Program-made: the position numbers and the translations under genes
The notes under the pieces: model-generated
Told to the model about the DNA's origin: nothing
The model's database searches: none
Seen by the model: only the letters and a program-made list of their open reading frames with translations
NCBI GenBank assembly: GCA_030448185.1
Contig: JAUJNL010000010.1
Coordinates: forward strand, 1 to 64,000
Length of the DNA stretch: 64,000 nucleotides
Source: Cytophagales bacterium
Lineage (GTDB): Bacteria > Bacteroidota > Bacteroidia > Cytophagales > 172606-1
Direction: 5' to 3'
In this document: piece after piece, positions 30,797 through 39,714 of the stretch
Layout: the number at the start of each line of letters is the position of its first letter
Numbering within the stretch: the first letter of the stretch is position 1

Positions 30797-32941
30797 CTAC
30801 GCGGGCAGCAGGTAACCGCCCTGTTCCTTCCGGAAGAAGGATAGGGCCAGCCGGATTTTCAGGTAGTCGTATTTTTCTCCGAAGTGGACAAACAGGTTTT
30901 TGGGACTTGGGTTTTCCAGGCGGGGAATGGCCTGCTGAATTGCCTGTATCTCATGGGGTTGAGCAAACTGCTGCCAGTCAATGTTGTACCCATTTTCGAG
31001 CAGCCATACCAGATGGCCCTGAATGGTGCCAATACCCAGATTTCGCTGCTGGGCAATCTGCTCAACCGGGAAACCTTGCTCGTATAATTCGTACGTAAAT
31101 TGATAGGTGCTCCCCCGCATAGCGGTAGAACCACCCCCCTGACTTTGCACAAATTCCCGCAGGGCTTTCAGAAAAGCATCCCCGTACACGGCTACTTTTT
31201 GCTGAACCACCCCCGAGATATTGATCAGTTCCGCCCGGTTAGCCGGTCGCTGCCGGGCTATTTCCCGCACGGTATTATCATTAAAAATAATGTAAGGCGG
31301 CACATTGTGCTGGTCCGCCAGTTGCTTACGCACTTCCACCAGGTGATTAAACAGAGCCTCCTCCAGAGCCTGCTTCCGGGGCTTCCGGGTTTCTTCCGAC
31401 GGCTTCATTTCAATGCGGTCTTCGGGTTTTACCAACCAGACCTGATGAGCCCCATTGAGCACTTTTTGAGCCAGCACGCCCCGGTGAATGGCATATTTGT
31501 CGTGGTAGGCTACGTCCAGTACGCCCGTATTTACCATCTGAGTCAGGTACTCACGCCATTCATCCGCTTTAAGGTCGGCACCAGCACCGTACGTTTTGAT
31601 TTTATCGTAGCCTTTCTCAACGATAGCCCGGCTCCGGCTGCCCCGCAATACGTCGATCAGGGTACTCATGTTAACTGACTCCTGCAGCCGGATAGCGGCC
31701 GAAAGGGCTTTCTGGGCTAGTACCGTTCCGTCAAAATGGGTCCGCGGGTTGCGGCAGACATCACAATTCCCGCAATCGGTCACTGATTCTTCCGAAAAAT
31801 AATTGAGCAGTATCCGGCGGCGGCACAAGTGGGCCTCGGCGTATTGCTGCATCCGGTCGAGCCGGGCAATCTGTAGTTCCTGCCGGTCCGTCGGATTCTG
31901 GGCAAACATATCCCGCCAGTTCATCACGTCGCGGAAGGAATAAAACAGCACCGTTTTGGCGGGTAATCCGTCCCGCCCCGCCCGGCCGATTTCCTGGTAA
32001 AAGCTTTCCAGGTTCTTGGGCAGGTTATAGTGCATCACCCAGCGGATATTGGATTTGTCAATGCCCATGCCAAAGGCAATGGTGGCGCAAATAATCTGAA
32101 TGTCGTCCCGCAGAAAAGCTTCCTGGGTAGCCGAACGGTCGGCGGTGGGCAGGCCAGCATGATAACAGGACGCCTTGTATCCACTTTTGTACAGCTTGTC
32201 AGCAATGTCCTCCGTACTGCTGCGACTCATGCAGTAGATAATGCCAGGCTGGTTAGGGTGCTTTTCGAGAAAGTCCAGAATTTGCCCGAGGCGGTTGCGG
32301 CCCGGCCTTACCCGCAGGCTTAGATTCTTGCGGTCAAAGGAGGATATAAAAATTTCGGGATCGTTCAGATCGAGTTGTGCTACGATGTCGTGGCGGATCA
32401 GTTTATCCGCGGTGGCCGTAAGGGCAATCAATGGTACGCCGGGGAAATACTGTTTGAGCGCCTTTAGCTGGGCGTATTCCGGGCGGAAATCATGGCCCCA
32501 GGCCGAGATGCAGTGTGCCTCATCAATAGCAAACAAACTAATGGGTAGTGTCTTTAGCCAGTTGATAAAATTGGGTGAGCTCAACTTTTCCGGCGACACG
32601 TACAATAGCTTGGTAATGCCATCGGTGCAATTACGCTCTATCTGCGTTTGTTCGCCTCCCGATAAAGAACTATTTAAATAAGCGGCGGGTACGCCATTGG
32701 CCCGCAGGGCTTCCACCTGATCTTTCATCAGGGCAATCAGCGGCGAAACCACAATGGCCAGGCCGGGCTGGGCCAGGGCCGGCAACTGGTAGCAGATTGA
32801 TTTTCCGCCACCCGTAGGCATCAGTACCAATACATCCCGTTTCTGCAGTACCCGTTCAATAATTTCGGCTTGCAGGGGCCGGAACTGATCATACCCAAAG
32901 TATTGCTTTAAAAGCTGCGCGGGGCTTGAAGTAGCAGACAT
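30797..32941 (-). CDS. recQ: ATP-dependent DNA helicase RecQ
   Basis: A 714-residue 3'-to-5' DNA helicase for replication-fork repair and recombination. Motifs in order: motif 0 YFGYDQFRPLQAEII, Walker A MPTGGGKSICYQLPA (about 41-55), DEAH box LFAIDEAHCISAWGHDFRPE, motif V/VI IGRAGRDG, zinc-binding cysteines CRRRILLNYF to CGNCDVC, then RQC, HRDC (about 525-605) and a C-terminal HTH_40-like domain (about 630-690). The length matches Bacteroidota RecQ. It is intact over 2.1 kb, in contrast to many neighbours. The TPR kinase gene follows 33 bp downstream. Confidence 0.97.
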   Translation of the reverse strand: MSATSSPAQLLKQYFGYDQFRPLQAEIIERVLQKRDVLVLMPTGGGKSICYQLPALAQPGLAIVVSPLIALMKDQVEALRANGVPAAYLNSSLSGGEQTQIERNCTDGITKLLYVSPEKLSSPNFINWLKTLPISLFAIDEAHCISAWGHDFRPEYAQLKALKQYFPGVPLIALTATADKLIRHDIVAQLDLNDPEIFISSFDRKNLSLRVRPGRNRLGQILDFLEKHPNQPGIIYCMSRSSTEDIADKLYKSGYKASCYHAGLPTADRSATQEAFLRDDIQIICATIAFGMGIDKSNIRWVMHYNLPKNLESFYQEIGRAGRDGLPAKTVLFYSFRDVMNWRDMFAQNPTDRQELQIARLDRMQQYAEAHLCRRRILLNYFSEESVTDCGNCDVCRNPRTHFDGTVLAQKALSAAIRLQESVNMSTLIDVLRGSRSRAIVEKGYDKIKTYGAGADLKADEWREYLTQMVNTGVLDVAYHDKYAIHRGVLAQKVLNGAHQVWLVKPEDRIEMKPSEETRKPRKQALEEALFNHLVEVRKQLADQHNVPPYIIFNDNTVREIARQRPANRAELINISGVVQQKVAVYGDAFLKALREFVQSQGGGSTAMRGSTYQFTYELYEQGFPVEQIAQQRNLGIGTIQGHLVWLLENGYNIDWQQFAQPHEIQAIQQAIPRLENPSPKNLFVHFGEKYDYLKIRLALSFFRKEQGGYLLPA

Positions 32942-32976
32942 GGAATGTAGTATTTCGAATTTTCGGATGGTGGATT

Positions 32977-33026
32977 TAACTTCGCAGAACTACGTTCGGT
33001 ACGTTCGGCTTTCGCCTCCGTACCCT
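32977..33026 (+). repeat. Dispersed 50-bp repeat, copy B
   Basis: This segment is 44/50 identical to the reverse complement of 43165-43214, and all six differences are C/T or G/A transitions. It contains CGGTACGTTCGGCT and CGCCTCCGTACCCT. It lies just upstream of recQ. The rest of the gap 33027-33306 shows nothing I can name. Confidence 0.7.
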
Positions 33027-33306
33027 TACGGGGTTCGGGAAACCAATAGACCACAAACCGTACATAAAAATAAGGCGACGACTAGCATAAAGAGCATCCG
33101 GCGGTTAACAATATTAAGCAAAATCTACTGTATTGTTTAACTGACCGGATTATTCTGGTGTTCGATTAAAGTTCGATGGGGATCATTGTCCGGTGTTTGT
33201 AACAATTCGCGGCCAGCGATTAAATAAATTCTATGTACTCGGGTAGACTTCTTCCGTTCAAGTAAGAGACAAATTTTTATTTCCTGCGCTGCTTGCTCAT
33301 TCACTT

Positions 33307-33891
33307 ATGAATCACCGAAGCTCAACATACGTCCAGTATCTGGTCAATACCATTGGTGCCGCATACCATGACCTGGCCGGCATTGAATCAAGTGAAGCAT
33401 CACCCGGAATGGTGCTGGCCATTTCTTTCCTCGATTATCCCGAAAAAGGGCTGCTTACTGGTTTCACTTACGGTTTATCAGAAATGGCTCACCCGGATTG
33501 GAAGAACTTAAGCAAGCCGGAGTTAACGATTACGGTGAAATCAACTGACATTCACTGGGTGCATGCGATTGGGTATCTGGTAGAATGGCACCGGGCTACG
33601 CATGCTTTTCAGCCGGGTAGCCTCTTCCAGTATGGCCGTCCGGTGGCTGCCGATTCGGCCATGGATTCGTTTTTAGTATTCAATCCCGTTGTCGGACAGG
33701 GAGACGAATTCCGGGAGATCAGCTTGGGCAATGATAAAATTGAGCTAATGGGCGTATTTCCCCTCTATCACGACGAAGTATCCCTCATTCAGAAAATTGG
33801 GATCCGGAAATTCACCGGCCTGACCGAATACAGTCTGTTCAGCGTGACCCGTCCCGACTTGTCGGCCCTCTACAAAGTGGGCGGAGGGTAA
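33307..33891 (+). CDS. Suppressor-of-fused (SUFU) domain protein
   Basis: A 194-residue cytoplasmic protein whose whole length fits the SUFU-like fold (PF05076). Visible features are the start of the domain (YVQYLVNTIGAAYHDLAG), LTGFTYGLSEMAHPDWKN, PELTITVKSTDIHWVHAIGY, and the acidic/hydrophobic C-terminal block LMGVFPLYHDEVSLIQKIG. Bacterial SUFU proteins are often immunity proteins for polymorphic toxins or stand-alone proteins of unknown role; no toxin gene is adjacent here. It converges on the choice-of-anchor L gene with a 23-bp gap. Confidence 0.85.
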   Translation: MNHRSSTYVQYLVNTIGAAYHDLAGIESSEASPGMVLAISFLDYPEKGLLTGFTYGLSEMAHPDWKNLSKPELTITVKSTDIHWVHAIGYLVEWHRATHAFQPGSLFQYGRPVAADSAMDSFLVFNPVVGQGDEFREISLGNDKIELMGVFPLYHDEVSLIQKIGIRKFTGLTEYSLFSVTRPDLSALYKVGGG

Positions 33892-33914
33892 CGTTTTACC
33901 GTCCTTATGCTGGT

Positions 33915-35270
33915 TTACTTTTCAATTACTTTAATGGCAGTACGGCGGTTACGGGCCCTACCCGCGTCCGAATCATTGGGGGCCAGCGGCTCCTTTTCTC
34001 CCCGGTAGGTACAGGTTACGGGGGCCTTTATCCCTCGGCTTGCCAGAAAATCGGCGACTGACCGGGCCCGGTTCCGGGATAACTGTTCATTGTACTGGTA
34101 GGTGCCCATACTATCCGTATGACCGGTAACGGTAAGCTCAACCCTAGCCTGCGGATGCGTTTCTAGCCAATGAACCAGTTGCAATAGTTGGGATTGAGCG
34201 CTATCCGTCAAATGGTAAGCGTCGAAAGGAAATTCTACTGTATGGACCGGCGCCACTATTTTCTCGGACGGAGGTGATTCCTTGACTACGGGAGGCTCCG
34301 TTTTATTGCCGCTAGAAGGCAGGTCTGGTCCAACCGCAGGGTTTAAAATATCGTTTGGCAGCCCCGGCGTGGGGAAGGGATTCCCAATCGAGACGTAACT
34401 ACCTCCGGTACTCCGGAAAGAATGCGCTTCCAGAAACACGCCGGAATCAAGGGAATAATCACCGGCATCGGCAATGGCCAGCTGAATATGATACACTTCA
34501 CCCGGAATGACCCGGCAAACGGCTTCGAGGACCGTAGTAAAGCCATCGTACTGAATATTGTATTTCGGTAGGCCGCCCTCCTTCCCAAAATTTTTGTTTT
34601 TTATGGTCTTCTTCAGCCGGACATCATAAATAACCGGGTCATTATACGTATGGGTTGGATTGCTCACAAAGTACTTTTTATTGGTTTTGTGATTGATGCT
34701 ATTGATCGAGACCGGTACTTTGGAACGGGGCAACGTGGCCAGATTGACTCCCGGCAGACCCGGACCATCAATGAAGAAGCCGAATACATCGTTGTATTTG
34801 GAGTCCACGTATTCGGGGTATTCCTCAGACGCAAAAATAAAGTTAAATGTCAGCGCCTCCGCCGCCGTAACAAAGTCAAACGCTAGGATTGCTGCATCAT
34901 GGGTCCGCCCATTAGTCAGGGAGTCAAGCTTCGTAAAGCCTTTGCTTTGGCTCACCCAGCCCATACCTGCTTGCTTATTAGGTCCTTTTGCCATAAAAGC
35001 ATTGCCGGAAGTCAACAAAATGCCTTCGTGAATGGATAAAATCTTGGTAGAATCCCGGAACCGGGAAACGGCGTACTTAGGACCGGTGAAGGTAACATTC
35101 CCCACAATTATTCCTTCTCCAAGCAGTACCTCTTTAACCAATTGCGTTGCCGAAAGGCTAGTATCAATCCGGATCTGTGAATAGCCGGGTAGGGCCCAAA
35201 AAATCAGGAAGATGTAAAAAATAAATCCCGGTGGTTTGCTCAAACGAATAGGTGTCATGATGGCTAACAT
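33915..35270 (-). CDS. Choice-of-anchor L domain protein with OmpA C-terminus
   Basis: A 451-residue secreted protein (start 35270 or 35258). A signal peptide (FIFYIFLIFWALPGYSQ) is followed by a choice-of-anchor L domain (about 40-290): TQLVKEVLLGEGIIVGNVTF, AILAFDFVTAAEALTFNFIF, ASEEYPEYVDSKYNDVFGFF. A Pro-rich linker leads to an OmpA-type peptidoglycan-binding domain (about 340-450) with LTVTGHTDSMGTYQYNEQLS and RARNRRTAIKVIEK. The combination suggests an exposed or periplasmic protein tethered to peptidoglycan. The gene is intact, unlike the PA14-OmpA gene at 7.7-8.8 kb. Confidence 0.9.
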   Translation of the reverse strand: MLAIMTPIRLSKPPGFIFYIFLIFWALPGYSQIRIDTSLSATQLVKEVLLGEGIIVGNVTFTGPKYAVSRFRDSTKILSIHEGILLTSGNAFMAKGPNKQAGMGWVSQSKGFTKLDSLTNGRTHDAAILAFDFVTAAEALTFNFIFASEEYPEYVDSKYNDVFGFFIDGPGLPGVNLATLPRSKVPVSINSINHKTNKKYFVSNPTHTYNDPVIYDVRLKKTIKNKNFGKEGGLPKYNIQYDGFTTVLEAVCRVIPGEVYHIQLAIADAGDYSLDSGVFLEAHSFRSTGGSYVSIGNPFPTPGLPNDILNPAVGPDLPSSGNKTEPPVVKESPPSEKIVAPVHTVEFPFDAYHLTDSAQSQLLQLVHWLETHPQARVELTVTGHTDSMGTYQYNEQLSRNRARSVADFLASRGIKAPVTCTYRGEKEPLAPNDSDAGRARNRRTAIKVIEK

Positions 35271-35682
35271 TAATAGCTACTGAAAGCAAAAAGCGTTTCA
35301 GCTACCATTTACTTAAGCTTTATTTATTTACACCTGTCAGAACAAAGGCAATATACTTCATTCTTGGGTAAGAGTCAATTTTTGGGCAGGGATACTTGGC
35401 CAGCTGACTTATAAGCACATAATCTGCCAGCAGGCTTAAAAAGAACAGCAACCTACTAACTTTCCGATAAGGCAGATTAGCCGGTGGGGCTGCCCTTCCG
35501 CGTAGTCAGGTGTAATATTTATGTTGCGCGGCAAATATCAGCCGCGTTTAATTTAAATAAAAAGACAATCTCTGCTCACATCTGCCGGTCACTGATCAGT
35601 GGACAAGTTACTTTTTAGGTAAATTAATAAAACTACGGTTGATTTCAATACGAATAATTACACTAATTGCAAGAAAAGTACC
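35271..35682. other. Gene-free gap
   Basis: AT-rich intergenic DNA between two divergently oriented genes. I see no ORF with coding character and only a weak 6-bp hairpin (CGCGGC 35527-35532 with GCCGCG 35541-35546). It presumably holds the promoters of both neighbours. Confidence 0.4.
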
Positions 35683-36275
35683 ATGAATTCCGTAAAGTAT
35701 CATATAATTCTATTCACGTGCCTCTGTGTACTTTTCGCCTGCACGCATCCGGAGAAAAAGGGGAAGCCCAGGCTAAAGATAGCGTCCGTACGCCAGAAAT
35801 GACTGATCTTTCGTCTGCTGCAACTACGGAGAACGCTGTTCAGTCTGAGGTATCTGGCGAAGCAATCGCCGAACAAGCCCCGTCCGGAATGACGGAAGCC
35901 GATGATCCTGGCTATATTGACAACACCTTTACGGGGGATATTCGCATACACGAAAAGAAACATAGCTCCTATATCTCTATGCAATTAAAAGCGCAAGATG
36001 GGATAGTGAGAGGGAAGTATTTTTACGAAAGCAATCCCAATCGGGAAGACCTCTTACTAGAAGGGTATCTCAATGGTGATTCACTCCAATTAAACGAACT
36101 AAACGCTAAAGGAGCCATTACGGGGAGATTCATCGGAAAATACATCACTCCTACAACAATTGAGGGCGTGTGGAAAAATCCGAGGGGAACCAAAGAATAC
36201 GCTTTTTCGCTAGAAACGACGGATATGAGTTACGAGGAAAGAAAAGCGGTAGGCGTAAAAGCCGATCCGGAGTAA
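35683..36275 (+). pseudogene. Small lipoprotein, single frameshift after the lipobox
   Basis: The ATG at 35683 begins a lipoprotein signal (SVKYHIILFTCLCVLFACTH). Near 35753-35762, at the run AAAAAGGGG, the frame must shift to continue with GEAQAKDSVRTPEMTDLSSA and the C-terminal domain IDNTFTGDIRIHEKKHSSYI, VRGKYFYESNPNREDLLLEG, TTIEGVWKNPRGTKEYAFSL to the stop at 36275. The result is about 197 residues, with a beta-rich C-terminal domain as in small envelope lipoproteins. Function unknown. A single break at a homopolymer makes sequencing error likely. Confidence 0.65.
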
Positions 36276-36354
36276 TACGCAGAATGAACTGCATCGCTTA
36301 CCGCCGTTTTTCTTATTCCTAACCACAGTCAATTGAACTCCAAACTTTTACGTC

Positions 36355-37765
36355 TTACTTCCCCAGGGGCCAGTGACGGCTAAGGTGAGTCCGGCGTGCT
36401 GAATATTCACAAAGTACGTACTGCCATCCGGCGAAAAAACGCCCCGGCAAACTCTGACTGGTAGCCTACATTTTCGGCCAGTTTATAAAATTCGCCTTTA
36501 GGCGTAATGCCAACCACAAAAGGATGGGTATCATCTTCGCATACGACCAAATCTCCCCAAGGAGCTATGGTCAGGTTGTCGCAGCTTTTAACCAGGTCGG
36601 TATTATTAGGCTCCACAAAAAGCTCCAACTGGCCCGGCTTTTCCTTTTCCCGCGGCTGCCCTTCGTATGGGCTGGGAATATAACGGAATATTTGTCCATT
36701 GGATATCAGACCTCAATTGGTACAGTCAAAGTATAAGACATTAGTTCAAAACCACAGACCTTCAGCTCGGTCGTACAGGTCGGCTCCTTTGTTAAACCCT
36801 CTCAGAAGCAAATCATCATCCGTAGCTTACACACGGTCCAGATCCTTCCACTCTAAGGGTGCCGGTTTGTTCTGGGGAAGCTTGGGGGTAGTCAACGTTT
36901 TCCAGTTACGCGTATCAAAACTTTTTTCTCCCTGGATAACCAGTGCCTGTAATTTACCGCCTTTGGCTAATTTTCCTTTTTCATTCGGCAGGAAACGGTA
37001 AATCAGCCCATCGGGGCGGTCTTCAGTCAGGTAGACAATGCCCGTACGTGGATCTACGGCTACCGCTTCGTGGTTAAAGCGTCCCATTGCCTTAAGGGGG
37101 ACCGGGCTAGCCAAGGCTGGTGTACTACTGGCGGGAACTTCAAAACAATAGCCGTGATCCTTTTCAATAGTTCCGCCGGCCTTTTCGGTGCTTTCTTCGC
37201 AGGTGATCCAGCTGTTCCAGGGAGTACGCCCCCCGGCACAGTTGCGGTTGGTGCCGGCCAGACTCAGGTATTGACTTTCCACCTTGCCTGAGCGGGGATC
37301 AAACACCAACGTGGTAGTGCCGCCCAGGGAAGGTTTCTCACCTTTACCGAAGTCATAAAAAAGATCTTTATTGATTTTACTCAGTAACTCATTTCGGCTG
37401 CCGAAAGCACCTTCCTTTACCGTTTCCGGACTCATTTCGTGATTCCGGATCAAGATCGTTTTGCCATTGGGACCGGCAAAGGTAGCCATGCCATCAGCTT
37501 TGCCGGGCACCAGCAGCCCATCCTGCATGGGTTCGCCCTGCCGGGATATAATACGGTAAGAAAATCCCTTAGGAAGGTTGAGAATTTTATCCGGATCCGG
37601 TAACAGGGGACCATAGCCAACCACCTTTCGGGGGGAAGGACTCAGATTTGCTTCCCCAGCCGGGTCACTGACAAACTTGTGCAGGCCCAAAAAGCCCAGA
37701 CTAATAGCACCCGAAGATTTGAGGAACCGACGGCGGGAGGAGTCAGAAGAAGATAAAGGGGACAT
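36355..37765 (-). pseudogene. PhoX-family (DUF839) alkaline phosphatase, disrupted
   Basis: The start at 37765 opens a Tat signal (SSRRRFLKSSGAISLGFLG). PhoX blocks follow: GYGPLLPDPDKILNLPKGFS, ILIRNHEMSPETVKEGAFG, GGTTTLVFDPRSGKVESQYL, GGRTPWNSWITCEE, GRFNHEAVAVDPRTGIVYLT, RYIPSPYEGQPREKE, NLTIAPWGDLVVCEDDTHP. Three in-frame stops interrupt one region: TAA at 36827-36829, TGA at 36746-36748 and TGA at 36713-36715, the last at a position where relatives have Gly. A frameshift at the A6 run 36434-36439 precedes the natural end (YFVNIQHAGLTLAVTGPWGK). PhoX enzymes are Ca/Fe-dependent periplasmic phosphatases. Confidence 0.82.
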
Positions 37766-37799
37766 GTAAGTGGAAAATTCGGGTTGATTTACCAAATAA

Positions 37800-38010
37800 G
37801 ACTTTCGCAGTTTTTACCCCCACCCCCCTGAAGGGCTAATAAGAGAATTCTTGAAGTCCCCTTTAGGGGATTTAGAGGCGTTTTGCGTAAGTTTTACCAA
37901 AACTACCCTTTCGGACCGATTTATTTAGCGGTTTTAGGGTTAAGATTTCATCAAGGTTTCAATAAAAAAATCCCGGAAGATAAAAACCTCCCGGGACTCA
38001 ATTATTACAA
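37800..38010 (-). terminator. Terminator of the bifunctional nuclease gene, plus short palindromes
   Basis: On the minus strand, TCCCGG (37991-37996) pairs with CCGGGA (37971-37976), followed by T7 (37964-37970), giving a Rho-independent terminator just past the nuclease stop. In the rest of the gap TCCCCTTTAGGGGA near 37858 is a small palindrome of the sort common between Bacteroidota genes. Confidence 0.7.
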
Positions 38011-38022
38011 CAGGTATAATGT

Positions 38023-38637
38023 TTAGTTCCGTTTATTCAGTTCATCCCGGATTTTGGCGGCCCGTTCATAGTCTTCCTTTTCCAGGGCTTCATCAAGCAT
38101 AGTCTTTAACTGTTCAAACGGAATATCCTTCAACTGCTCGCCTGACTTCTTACGGGGCGCACTGGCAGGCTTTTTTTCCTCTTCTTTTTCCTTGCTCACA
38201 AAAGGCTCCTCTTCTTCTGAATCGGTCAGCACAATACCCGCCTCCGATAAGATCGGTTCAAAGGTGAAGATCGGTACGCCAAACCGCAGACCAATGGCAA
38301 TGGCATCGGAGGGCCGGGCGTCGATTTCTACTCGTTTCACTCCGTCAGTACAGACAATCTTGGCGTAGAATACGCCTTCCCGCAGGTCTGAAATGACGAT
38401 TTCAAGCACCGAAAACTTGAAACTCTGGGCAAACGACTTAAACAGGTCGTGGGTCATCGGCCGGTTAGGTACAATTTTTTCAATCTCAATCGCAATAGCC
38501 TGCGCCTCAAACATTCCGATGATAATTGGCAAGCGTCGGTTGCCTCTTTCTTCTCCTAACACCAGCGCAAACGAGCCCGATTGCGACTGGCTGGAGGATA
38601 ATCCCAAAATTTCAAGCTTTATCTTGTCCACTTCCAA
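38023..38637 (-). CDS. Bifunctional nuclease (BFN/DUF151) domain protein with UVR motif
   Basis: A 204-residue protein. The BFN domain (about 1-135) shows VDKIKLEILGLSSSQSQSGS, RRLPIIIGMFEAQAIAIEIE, RPMTHDLFKSFAQSF and VEIDARPSDAIAIGLRFGVP. After an acidic/basic linker a UvrB/UvrC-type motif closes the protein (LKTMLDEALEKEDYERAAKI). The family has reported DNase/RNase activity in some members, but the physiological role in Bacteroidota is not settled. It is immediately downstream of etfA (36 bp) on the same strand and has its own terminator, so it may be the last gene of the etfBA operon. Confidence 0.92.
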   Translation of the reverse strand: MEVDKIKLEILGLSSSQSQSGSFALVLGEERGNRRLPIIIGMFEAQAIAIEIEKIVPNRPMTHDLFKSFAQSFKFSVLEIVISDLREGVFYAKIVCTDGVKRVEIDARPSDAIAIGLRFGVPIFTFEPILSEAGIVLTDSEEEEPFVSKEKEEEKKPASAPRKKSGEQLKDIPFEQLKTMLDEALEKEDYERAAKIRDELNKRN

Positions 38638-38673
38638 TAAGGTAAAAGCTGTTACCAGTGAAAATCAGTTTCC

Positions 38674-39636
38674 TCAAAGCGCCTTTACTGCTTGAGTAAG
38701 CCGCGGTACGACATCAAAAGCATCACCAACAATTCCGTAATCGGCGGCTTTGAAGAAGGGTGATTCCGGATCTTTATTAATGGCTACGATTACCTTAGAG
38801 GAGTTTACTCCGGCAAGGTGCTGGATAGCCCCCGAAATTCCCACTGCAATATACAAATTTGGGCTGATTTTTAAACCTGTTTGCCCAACGTGTTCGTGAT
38901 GAGGCCGCCAGCCCAGGTCAGAAACTGGCTTTGAACAGGCAGTAGCCGCACCCAGTGCCTTCGCGAGGTCTTCGATAATACTCCAATGCTCCGGACCTTT
39001 CAGGCCGCGTCCTCCCGATACCACCACATCCGCTTCGGGCAGCAAAATATCGCCGGTAGCCTTTACCTTTTCTTTAATAGCTACGCTAAAATCAGCGTCA
39101 TTCAAGGTGGGCGTAAAAGGTTCTACGGTAGCCGTATTACCCGATTGGGATGGAGAAAAGGCATTCTTTTTAATGGTAAGTACCTTTTTACCCGATTTAA
39201 TCTCGGTAATGGCAAAAGCTTTGCCCGTGTAAATGCTCCTTTTTACCCGGAATCCATTGATTAGGTCAGGCAGATCCACCACATTAGCGGCCAAACCGGC
39301 TTTTAATTTGGCAGCCAACCGTGACGCTACCGCATCTCCGAGGGAAGATTTGGCAAATACGACTACCTCCGCCCCTTCTTTTTCGACTGCTTGCGCAAGC
39401 ACGCTTGCATAGGCCTGAATATTTTCTTCCTTGAGGCGACCATCAGTGGCATGAAGCACTTTCTGGATTCCTAGTTTTCCCAACCCTTCGAGTTCGCCAC
39501 CCGCCACTGCTCCCAAAGCAACCGCAGTAGCCGTAGTACCCAGGCGCTTGGCTACTTCCGCCGCGTAACCGGCTGATTCCAGGGATGATTTCTTTATATT
39601 ATTTTCGTCTAATTCAATAAAAGCTAGTACCGACAT
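38674..39636 (-). CDS. etfA: Electron transfer flavoprotein subunit alpha
   Basis: A 320-residue FAD-binding ETF subunit. The N-terminal alpha/beta domain (about 1-185) is followed by the FAD domain with [40 protein letters not shown] and [20 protein letters not shown]. The terminal [19 protein letters not shown] block is also conserved. With EtfB it passes electrons from acyl-CoA and other dehydrogenases to the quinone pool through ETF-QO. It lies 78 bp downstream of etfB; the gap holds AT-rich repeated words (AGTTAATA and complement) that can form a hairpin. It is intact and of normal length. Confidence 0.96.
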   Translation of the reverse strand: MSVLAFIELDENNIKKSSLESAGYAAEVAKRLGTTATAVALGAVAGGELEGLGKLGIQKVLHATDGRLKEENIQAYASVLAQAVEKEGAEVVVFAKSSLGDAVASRLAAKLKAGLAANVVDLPDLINGFRVKRSIYTGKAFAITEIKSGKKVLTIKKNAFSPSQSGNTATVEPFTPTLNDADFSVAIKEKVKATGDILLPEADVVVSGGRGLKGPEHWSIIEDLAKALGAATACSKPVSDLGWRPHHEHVGQTGLKISPNLYIAVGISGAIQHLAGVNSSKVIVAINKDPESPFFKAADYGIVGDAFDVVPRLTQAVKAL

Positions 39637-39714
39637 GTTTGTTAACTTATAGTTAAGAGTGAATGAGTTAATAGTTATTGACTATTAACTTTTAACTAAT
39701 TAATTATTAACTAT

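Noticed and set aside
28583-32941. recQ plus TPR kinase as a defence system
   Set aside because: RecQ is the ordinary Bacteroidota housekeeping form and the kinase is a standard TPR sensor; nothing links them beyond adjacency.
36713-36748. TGA decoded as glycine in the PhoX gene
   Set aside because: Many other genes in the window use TGA as a normal stop and a TAA also interrupts the same gene, so an altered code is not supported.
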